Positions 1-4,166 of a DNA stretch of 9,682 nucleotides are shown here, in pieces. The stretch covers positions 2,982 to 12,663 of the forward strand of contig PMOV01000253.1 in assembly GCA_003161195.1 (NCBI GenBank), written 5' to 3'. Made by a program: the position numbers and the translations under genes. The DNA comes from Acidobacteriota bacterium (GTDB taxonomy: Bacteria; Acidobacteriota; Terriglobia; Acidiferrales; UBA7541). How positions within the stretch are numbered: position 1 is the first letter of the stretch; every line of letters begins with the position of its first letter. Below the pieces are notes generated by a model. It was not told the DNA's origin and did no database searches. It saw nothing but the letters and a program-made list of their open reading frames with translations.

Positions 1-117
1 GTGGCCACCGGGCGCACGGGTGGGGCGGAGATTATCATGTCCAAGAGATTGCCGTTGCCGGCGGCTACGCCGAACGGCGATGCCGGGCAGCAAGCGGTGC
101 CGAAACAGGAAGCTTAG
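1..117 (+). CDS. C-terminal 38 codons of an unidentified protein (5'-truncated)
   Basis: The first reading frame is open from base 1 to a TAG at 115-117 and encodes 38 residues. The piece starts with a Gly/Thr-rich stretch (VATGRTGGAEIIMSKRLPLP) and ends in a polar Pro/Ala/Gln tail, as disordered C-termini often do. The codon GTG at 1-3 is probably internal, because the window edge cuts the gene. I do not recognise the family: the tail carries no catalytic motif. The next gene on the same strand starts about 105 bases later, so the two could be co-transcribed, but nothing in the sequence shows it. The weak point is that any open frame at an edge can look like a gene end. Support comes from codon use that is GC-rich at third positions, as in neighbouring genes. 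Confidence 0.5.
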   Translation: MATGRTGGAEIIMSKRLPLPAATPNGDAGQQAVPKQEA

Positions 118-133
118 TGCCGGTTTTGTAGAG

Positions 134-179
134 GCCGGAGTTTAGATCCGAACGCCCTGCGCCGGAGTTAGGTTCCAAA
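134..179 (+). repeat. Imperfect direct repeat, about 19 bp, 27 bp period
   Basis: GCCGGAGTT occurs at 134-142 and again at 161-169. Similar bases follow each copy (TAGATCCGAA and AGGTTCCAAA). More GTTTAG/GTTCAG-like words follow up to base 200. The repeat lies in the leader of the STAS gene. Function is unknown. It may be a regulator site or the remnant of a short degenerate repeat. Confidence 0.4.
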
Positions 180-221
180 GTTTAGTGTCGAGAGTTCAGT
201 GAAGGTTTGGGTGACGAAGAT

Positions 222-566
222 ATGAGTTTGCAGTGTACATTTCGCGATGCGGGAACGGTAACGGTGGTGGACTTCAGCGGCAAGATTACGCTGGGTGAGG
301 GCAGCGCGCTGCTGCGCAAGACCATTCGCGGCCTGCTGGACGAGGGGCGCATGAAGCTGCTGATCGACCTGGGCGATGTGGATTATATCGACAGCGCGGG
401 TATCGGCGAGATGGTCACCGCATATACCACGGTGAAGAATCGCGGCGGGGAATTGAAGCTGCTGAATCTGACGAAAAAAGTGAAAGACCTGCTGCAAATC
501 ACCAAGCTATATACGGTGTTTGACGTGCACGGCGAGGAAGCAGAAGCGGTGCGCAGCTTCAAGTAA
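222..566 (+). CDS. STAS-domain anti-sigma-factor antagonist (SpoIIAA/RsbV-like)
   Basis: The product has 114 residues and is a single STAS domain, the usual size for this family. The N-terminal strand (VTVVDFSGKITL, residues 13-24) and the motif IDLGDVDYIDSAGIGEM (48-64) are clear. Ser58 in DSAGI is the residue that an anti-sigma kinase phosphorylates in characterised homologues. Unphosphorylated antagonists bind the anti-sigma factor and release the sigma factor, in the cytoplasm. I chose ATG 222. An in-frame TTG at 207 gives five more residues, but its purine-rich AAGG ends only one base before it. ATG 222 itself has only a weak GACGAAG upstream. No anti-sigma kinase or sigma factor is visible nearby, so the partner must be encoded elsewhere or left of the window. 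Regulation of something other than a sigma factor is possible in this family. Confidence 0.9.
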   Translation: MSLQCTFRDAGTVTVVDFSGKITLGEGSALLRKTIRGLLDEGRMKLLIDLGDVDYIDSAGIGEMVTAYTTVKNRGGELKLLNLTKKVKDLLQITKLYTVFDVHGEEAEAVRSFK

Positions 567-744
567 CGTCGTGCGGAGTTATAAAAAAGCTTGCGGCGGC
601 TGATGCTGCGCCGGATTAAAGCAAAGCGCCCGCCTCCCCGGTTTTCACCGGGCAAGCAGAAGGCGTCCACTATGGGGCCGAGCAACGGCCAAGGCAAAAG
701 CAAAAGAAGCACAGGTCTGAAGACCCGCCGCTACAAATGGCTCA

Positions 745-750
745 TACTAT
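745..750 (+). promoter_or_regulatory. Possible -10 element of queG, suggesting a leaderless mRNA
   Basis: TACTAT lies six bases before the queG ATG at 757. A transcript started from it would begin at or beside the start codon. No -35 box of good quality is seen 16-19 bases upstream. The queG start also has only a weak AGG as ribosome binding site, which fits leaderless translation. This is inference from position only. Confidence 0.3.
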
Positions 751-756
751 AGGCGC

Positions 757-2076
757 ATGAGTGGAATTGCGCTGTCCGATTGGATTCGTGAACGAGCTGC
801 CGCCTTGGGCTTTGACCTTTGTGGCGTTGTGGAAGCGCGTGCGTTCCCGGAGTTGGCGCGTGCGGAGGAATGGCTGGCGCGCGGCTATGCCGGGGAGATG
901 AACTATCTTGCCGATCCGCGACGCGCGGATCCCGCGGCGGTAATGCCCGGAGTGCGCAGCGTGATTGTTTGCGCGCTGAACTACAACACGGGGTTGCCGC
1001 GCTCGATTGACGTCAGCGCGCAAACGTCCACGCTGGTTCGATCGCAGAAGCCTACGACTGAATCCACGGGGGAAAATGCGCCTGAGCAAGGTGTCCCGCG
1101 GGGGTGGATTTCGCGGTATGCGTGGGGGACCGACTACCACCTGGTGCTTACGGAAAAGCTGGAGGCGCTGCTTGGCGAGTTGCGGCAGCGGAGCGCGGAA
1201 GCGTTTGATGCGCGGGTGTATACCGATACGGGGCCGCTGCATGAGCGGGTTTTGGCGAAGTATGCGGGGCTGGGCTGGGTCGGAAAAAATACTTTGCTGC
1301 TGAACCAGCGTTTGGGATCGTACTTTTTTCTAGGCACAATTCTAACGACGCTGGAGATTGCGCCAACGCTGGGCGCGGCGAGCGGGCCAGCGGCGGATCT
1401 TTGCGGGACGTGCCGGCGATGCATCGAGGCTTGCCCTACGGAGGCACTGATTGAGCCTTACGTGATGGACGCACGGCGGTGCATTTCTTATCTCACCATC
1501 GAGTTGAGGGGCCGCGTTCCGCATGAATTTCGTCCTTTGATCGGCAACCATGTTTTTGGTTGCGACATTTGCCAGGACGTTTGTCCCTGGAACAATCGCG
1601 CGCCAATTGCGCAGAACTGGGAGTTTCAGCCGCGGCGTTCTGCGGCGGACCGTGGAAACCATTCGGCGGCGACCCCGAACGCGAGCGAAGCGCCGCTCCG
1701 TCCGGTCGGCGGAGTTTCAGACCCGGCCAGCCCGAATGAGCATGAGCATTCGCTGTATCTGCCGAAGCTGCTGTGGCTTGCGGGGATAAGCGAAGAGGAA
1801 TTTCGCACCTTTTTTCGTGGCAGCCCTATCAAACGGACGAAATGGTGCGGCATAGTCCGCAACGCGTGCATTGCGCTGGGGAATACGCGGTTGCGGCCCG
1901 GGACGGCCAGCTATGGGGAGGCGACCGCCTTGCTGCGGAAGCTGGCCGGGTCCTGCCAGCCCGTAATTGCGGAATCTGCCCAATGGGCGCTCGCGCGCAT
2001 CCAACATTGGGAGTTAAATCGGGCTTCCGGCAATGAGCTGCCATGCGGTCGGCCGGTTGCGAAGGACGGCGGTTAG
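757..2076 (+). CDS. queG: Epoxyqueuosine reductase QueG
   Basis: QueG removes the epoxide of epoxyqueuosine in tRNA, the last step of queuosine synthesis, using cobalamin and two [4Fe-4S] clusters in the cytoplasm. The N-terminal cobalamin-binding part ends in SVIVCALNY (68-76) and ISRYAWGTDYH (118-128). The motif TDTGPLHERVLAKYAGLGWVGKN (156-178) includes Asp157, the likely counterpart of the family's catalytic Asp. Cluster cysteines are C216/C219/C222/C226 and C269/C272/C276, with C242 between them. The tail (about 333-415) looks like the HEAT-like tRNA-binding region. At 439 residues it is longer than the usual 310-390. The excess is two low-complexity stretches at about 80-114 and 293-330. 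No other queuosine gene is in the window. The ATG at 757 is the first good start and matches the family N-terminus. Confidence 0.96.
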   Translation: MSGIALSDWIRERAAALGFDLCGVVEARAFPELARAEEWLARGYAGEMNYLADPRRADPAAVMPGVRSVIVCALNYNTGLPRSIDVSAQTSTLVRSQKPTTESTGENAPEQGVPRGWISRYAWGTDYHLVLTEKLEALLGELRQRSAEAFDARVYTDTGPLHERVLAKYAGLGWVGKNTLLLNQRLGSYFFLGTILTTLEIAPTLGAASGPAADLCGTCRRCIEACPTEALIEPYVMDARRCISYLTIELRGRVPHEFRPLIGNHVFGCDICQDVCPWNNRAPIAQNWEFQPRRSAADRGNHSAATPNASEAPLRPVGGVSDPASPNEHEHSLYLPKLLWLAGISEEEFRTFFRGSPIKRTKWCGIVRNACIALGNTRLRPGTASYGEATALLRKLAGSCQPVIAESAQWALARIQHWELNRASGNELPCGRPVAKDGG

Positions 2077-2096
2077 GGGCGAAGTTGTGGTATCGG

Positions 2097-2102
2097 TATA
2101 AT
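2097..2102 (+). promoter_or_regulatory. Consensus -10 box (TATAAT) of the sod unit
   Basis: TATAAT at 2097-2102 is a perfect match to the bacterial housekeeping -10 hexamer and lies 20 bases past the queG stop, where a new transcription unit is expected. No convincing -35 is present (TTAGGG at 2073-2078 with an 18-base spacer is the best). Transcription would start near 2109, giving a leader of about 49 bases before the small ORF and about 200 before sod. Confidence 0.6.
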
Positions 2103-2128
2103 CGGGCCCGGTCTAAATTCCTGCTCAA

Positions 2129-2153
2129 CGCTCCGTGGAAGCGCCAGGGAGCG
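2129..2153 (+). promoter_or_regulatory. 5'-UTR hairpin covering the ribosome binding site of the small ORF
   Basis: CGCTCC (2129-2134) pairs with GGAGCG (2148-2153). After one G-G mismatch, TGG (2136-2138) pairs with CCA (2144-2146), leaving a 5-base loop. The 3' arm contains AGGGAG (2146-2151), the Shine-Dalgarno sequence placed six bases before ATG 2158. Folding would hide that site and so could control translation of the small ORF and, by coupling, of sod. The pairing is seen directly; the control role is inference. Confidence 0.5.
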
Positions 2154-2157
2154 ATTG

Positions 2158-2307
2158 ATGCATCGCCGCAAATTTTTGTCGGACTTTTTTGTTGGACTTT
2201 TTGTTGGACAAGGGGTCCTTGTCGGCGCGGGACTGCTGGGGAACACAGTTGCGGCTGCCGGCGAGTTGCGCGCGGAAACCGATCAAAATTCAAACCGGAG
2301 GAAATAA
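2158..2307 (+). CDS. 49-residue small ORF with a Tat-signal-like sequence, directly before sod
   Basis: ATG 2158 is preceded at six bases by AGGGAG (2146-2151), a strong ribosome binding site. The product begins MHRRKFLSDFFVGLFVGQGV, which fits the twin-arginine pattern R-R-x-F-L. A hydrophobic run to about residue 28 and an Ala-Ala-Ala-Gly site at about 32-35 follow. Only about 15 polar residues come after the likely cleavage site. The stop TAA (2305-2307) lies two bases before the sod ATG, and the sod ribosome binding site is inside its last codons, so translation should be coupled. It may be an exported micropeptide, a leader ORF that sets sod translation, or the relic of a Tat signal once fused to the SOD; the sod frame is offset by -1. 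I do not know a matching family. The frame is supported by its start site and intact signal features, not by homology. Confidence 0.5.
   Translation: MHRRKFLSDFFVGLFVGQGVLVGAGLLGNTVAAAGELRAETDQNSNRRK
2181..2210 (+). repeat. Short tandem repeat, GGAC-T5/6-GTT units
   Basis: GGACTTTTTTGTT (2181-2193) is followed directly by GGACTTTTTGTT (2194-2205) and the start of a third unit, GGACA (2206-2210). The two units differ by one T. The repeat lies in the hydrophobic core of the small ORF. T-tracts of this kind are prone to slippage, which would disrupt the peptide. Confidence 0.6.
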
Positions 2308-2309
2308 CC

Positions 2310-2924
2310 ATGGCCTTTACTGTGCCGCCACTGACGTACTCGTTCGACGCGCTGGAGCCTTATATCGACGCGAAGACGATGGAGATTCACCACGATAAGC
2401 ATCACGGAGCGTATGTCACGAACCTGAATAAGGCGCTCGATGGCCATGCGGATCTGCAGGCCAAGTCCATCGACGACATCATGAAGAATCTGGATGCCGT
2501 GCCGGAGAATATCCGCACCGCGGTGCGCAACAACGGAGGGGGACATTGGAACCACTCGCTCTTTTGGACGCTGATGAAGAAGGGCGGCGGCGGGGAGCCC
2601 AAGGGCGACCTGGCGGCGGCGATCAACTCGACGTTCGGATCGTTCGCGGGTTTGCAGGAGAAGTTTGCGGCCGCCGGGTTGGCGCGGTTTGGCTCGGGCT
2701 GGGCCTGGCTGGTGGTGCGGGATGGCAAGCTGGCGATTGACTCGAGCCCAAACCAAGATACGCCGTATCAACTGAGCGGGCAAGGCAAGGCGGTGACCGG
2801 AATTGACGTTTGGGAGCACGCCTACTATCTGAAGTATCAGAATGTTCGCGCAGAGTACATCAAGGCGTGGTGGAATGTGGTGGATTGGGACAAGGCGGCG
2901 GCGCTGTACGCGTCAGCGAAATAA
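2310..2924 (+). CDS. sodA: Superoxide dismutase, Mn-type of the Fe/Mn family
   Basis: The enzyme converts superoxide to oxygen and hydrogen peroxide. The product has 204 residues, normal for the family. Predicted metal ligands are His27 (in EIHHDKHHGAYV), His82 (GGHWNHSLFW), Asp166 and His170 (DVWEHAYYLKYQNVR); Tyr35 is the usual gate tyrosine. Gly78 together with Gln149 (in NQDTPY) is the Mn-type arrangement. Fe-type enzymes place the key Gln at the first of these positions, so sodA is preferred to sodB. Metal use cannot be proven from sequence. ATG 2310 has an excellent GGAGG at 2297-2301 with an 8-base spacer. The frame is open upstream to 2043, but that part has no signal or family features. 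As read, the protein lacks an export signal and should be cytoplasmic, although a Tat-like small ORF sits immediately upstream in another frame. Confidence 0.97.
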   Translation: MAFTVPPLTYSFDALEPYIDAKTMEIHHDKHHGAYVTNLNKALDGHADLQAKSIDDIMKNLDAVPENIRTAVRNNGGGHWNHSLFWTLMKKGGGGEPKGDLAAAINSTFGSFAGLQEKFAAAGLARFGSGWAWLVVRDGKLAIDSSPNQDTPYQLSGQGKAVTGIDVWEHAYYLKYQNVRAEYIKAWWNVVDWDKAAALYASAK

Positions 2925-2957
2925 GCCGGCAGTTAATCGACTGTCACCAGGACGAAC

Positions 2958-2990
2958 AAAAAGGCCTGCCCTAGTGGGGCAGGCCTTTTT
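2958..2990. terminator. Bidirectional intrinsic terminator between sod and luxR-type gene
   Basis: A 14-base-pair perfect stem (2958-2971 with 2977-2990) has a 5-base loop, TAGTG. The core is GGCCTGCCC/GGGCAGGCC. It is flanked by five A on the left and five T on the right, so it gives a GC stem plus U-run on either strand. It lies 33 bases after the sod stop and 64 bases after the stop of the convergent regulator gene. Confidence 0.95.
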
Positions 2991-3054
2991 GTTACTGCTC
3001 ACTGCGGAGACTTTTTGCACGGCCCTCTCACAAACGTCGCCGCGACGGAATTGC

Positions 3055-3687
3055 CTACACGGCAACTTGGCGCTTCGGAGCCAGCGGCATGATGGACGGC
3101 TGGCGCGCTGGTCCGCTGAAAACTTGCGCTTCGGGAGCGTAGGCGCGAGCCTCACGGGTGGCTCTGGTCATGGTTAGGGGCATCGGTGTGGTCAGGTGGC
3201 GGGAAGCCTCCTGGACCAGCTCCATGCGCCCGCGAACGCGGAATTTGGCGAGCAGCGACGAAACGTGGAACTTTACCGTACGTTCGGAAAGGTTCAGCGT
3301 GGCGCCGATTTCCTTGTTGGAAAGGCTGCGTACCACCCCGGCGAGGACTTCGTCTTCGCGGCGCGTGAGTTTTACGCGGCTGCGGACCGACTGGCCAGCC
3401 TGCAAGAGCTTGCCGGCTTTATCGTTCAACTCGCCCAGACAATCATGTTCCGCCTGGACCATGACCACGTAATCCGAAGGCTCCTGGCCGCGGATCATGC
3501 AGTGCATAGCGAGCAGGCCAGCGGCCTGGTCCACGGGAAGCTGGCCATCGGCTCCGGCTTCCACGTGAAAATGCGATACCCCGGTACTACGATCATAGAA
3601 AAAATAAAGATTGGGCTGAAATTCCCGGGCGGGACTGACCATCTGATGCGGCGACTGCACCTGCTCACTCCTGCGGATTAACTTCAC
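3055..3687 (-). CDS. LuxR-type HTH transcriptional regulator without receiver domain
   Basis: From GTG 3687 the product has 210 residues. Residues 105-162 form a LuxR/GerE DNA-binding domain: KLTRREDEVLAGVV, then SNKEIGATLNLSERTVKFHVSSLLAKF, with the usual recognition helix. The N-terminal ~100 residues (LYFFYDRSTGVSHFHVEAGADG and onward) have no phospho-acceptor receiver, autoinducer or PAS pattern that I can recognise, so the signal is unknown. A Pro/Arg/Thr-rich tail of about 45 residues follows the HTH, which is uncommon because LuxR domains usually end the protein. GTG is chosen because GGAGG (3700-3696) lies 8 bases before it. The frame stays open to 4092, but the extra part is Arg/Ser/Pro-rich and has no family features. 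A weaker alternative is ATG at residue 16. The long upstream region with repeated hexamers suggests autoregulation (inference). Confidence 0.88.
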   Translation of the reverse strand: MKLIRRSEQVQSPHQMVSPAREFQPNLYFFYDRSTGVSHFHVEAGADGQLPVDQAAGLLAMHCMIRGQEPSDYVVMVQAEHDCLGELNDKAGKLLQAGQSVRSRVKLTRREDEVLAGVVRSLSNKEIGATLNLSERTVKFHVSSLLAKFRVRGRMELVQEASRHLTTPMPLTMTRATREARAYAPEAQVFSGPARQPSIMPLAPKRQVAV

Positions 3688-3693
3688 TTTGCA

Positions 3694-3700
3694 CCCCTCC
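3694..3700 (-). promoter_or_regulatory. Ribosome binding site that fixes the luxR-type start
   Basis: Read on the minus strand, GGAGGGG is followed by TGCAAA and then GTG, leaving an 8-base spacer from GGAGG to the start codon. No other in-frame start upstream or the downstream ATG has a site of this quality, so the gene is taken as 210 residues rather than 345. Confidence 0.75.
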
Positions 3701-3878
3701 GAACAACCTGTAGTTAATTTTTTTTCACCCGCCGCTCGAAAGGCGGGAACCGCAGTTCGGTTACGTCCGAGCCAAAACCTGGCTGAGGGCTGGCTGCAAC
3801 TCGGTGACCCGATCAGCAAAGGCCGAACCAAGAAGGAGGAGGCTAAAGAAAAGGCTGCCCGAACGCATGGCCCCGAAC
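3699..3878. repeat. Five copies of CCGAAC/GTTCGG before the luxR-type gene
   Basis: CCGAAC is found at 3699-3704, 3823-3828, 3859-3864 and 3873-3878, and its reverse complement GTTCGG at 3755-3760. In 180 bases chance would give about 0.1 copy counting both strands. They may be binding sites of the adjacent regulator, or pairing elements in its leader RNA. Confidence 0.45.
3728..3830 (-). promoter_or_regulatory. Candidate structured leader upstream of the luxR-type gene
   Basis: Several inverted repeats lie close together: CCCGCC/GGCGGG (3728-3733 with 3742-3747), AACCG/CGGTT (3748-3752 with 3758-3762), AGCCA/TGGCT (3770-3774 with 3780-3784), CCGAG/CTCGG (3767-3771 with 3800-3804), and the longer-range GTTCGG/CCGAAC (3755-3760 with 3823-3828). 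Some of these exclude each other, so two alternative folds are possible. It matches no riboswitch consensus that I know. Strand is assigned from the downstream luxR gene; the structure could also be DNA-level sites. Confidence 0.3.
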
Positions 3879-4134
3879 TTAACCACAACTGTGCAAATAT
3901 TTGGCCTAACCGGGAGAAAATTACAACGCACTCATAGTAAAGACACTTAGCCGGTTTGGGATACGGGGAAACCCTTAGAAGAAAGGTAGGAATTGCACGG
4001 CGGAGAAAATTTTTCCTTCGGGCACGCGGCGGGGATAGTCCATATCCTGTGGAAAACGCTGGGTTTGTGAGCGAAGAGTAACATTGGAGCAAAAACGAAA
4101 TGGCGGGCGCGGTGTTTCAGATTGGAATTTTTGT

Positions 4135-4146
4135 ACTCGATCGAGT
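4135..4146. repeat. 12-base perfect palindrome
   Basis: ACTCGATCGAGT at 4135-4146 reads the same on both strands and begins 20 bases past the stop of the glycosyltransferase gene. It has no loop and no T-run, so it is not a standard terminator. A dimeric protein binding site is possible. Confidence 0.45.
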
Positions 4147-4166
4147 TGCGAGGTTCAGTCGCACGC

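Larger units (their letters stand above)
3688..4166. other. 479-base region with no convincing gene; hairpins, hexamer repeats, palindrome
   Basis: This stretch lies between the luxR-type start and the glycosyltransferase stop. No frame in it has a good start together with protein-like content. Near the luxR gene (3728-3830) it holds several inverted repeats and a run of eight A on the minus strand. CCGAAC/GTTCGG occurs five times between 3699 and 3878. The left-to-right second half (3940-4134) shows only weak features, such as the AT-rich near-palindrome around 4003-4020. A 12-base palindrome is at 4135-4146. Minus-strand promoter candidates (TTGTAA, then AAATAT about 18 bases on) would drive luxR with a leader of about 180 bases. 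Confidence 0.6.

Noticed and set aside
637..652. Hairpin CCCGGT-TTTC-ACCGGG after the STAS gene as terminator
   Set aside because: A stem is present, but no T-run follows on either strand, so intrinsic termination is not supported.
2043..2309. In-frame N-terminal extension of SOD (89 codons)
   Set aside because: It overlaps the queG end and the TATAAT, is Cys/Arg-rich with no signal or family features, and the sod ATG at 2310 has an ideal ribosome binding site and the family N-terminus.
3728..3830. Match to c-di-GMP, cobalamin or fluoride riboswitch
   Set aside because: I compared the conserved cores from memory and found none of the required conserved stretches; only generic stem-loops are present.
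3689..3937. 82-codon plus-strand ORF before the glycosyltransferase
   Set aside because: Rare TTG start, no ribosome binding site, low-quality composition, and overlaps the leader and start of the minus-strand regulator.
3688..4092. N-terminal extension of the LuxR-type protein to 4092
   Set aside because: No ribosome binding site at 4092, Arg/Ser/Pro-rich content, and GTG 3687 has a strong GGAGG at the right distance.
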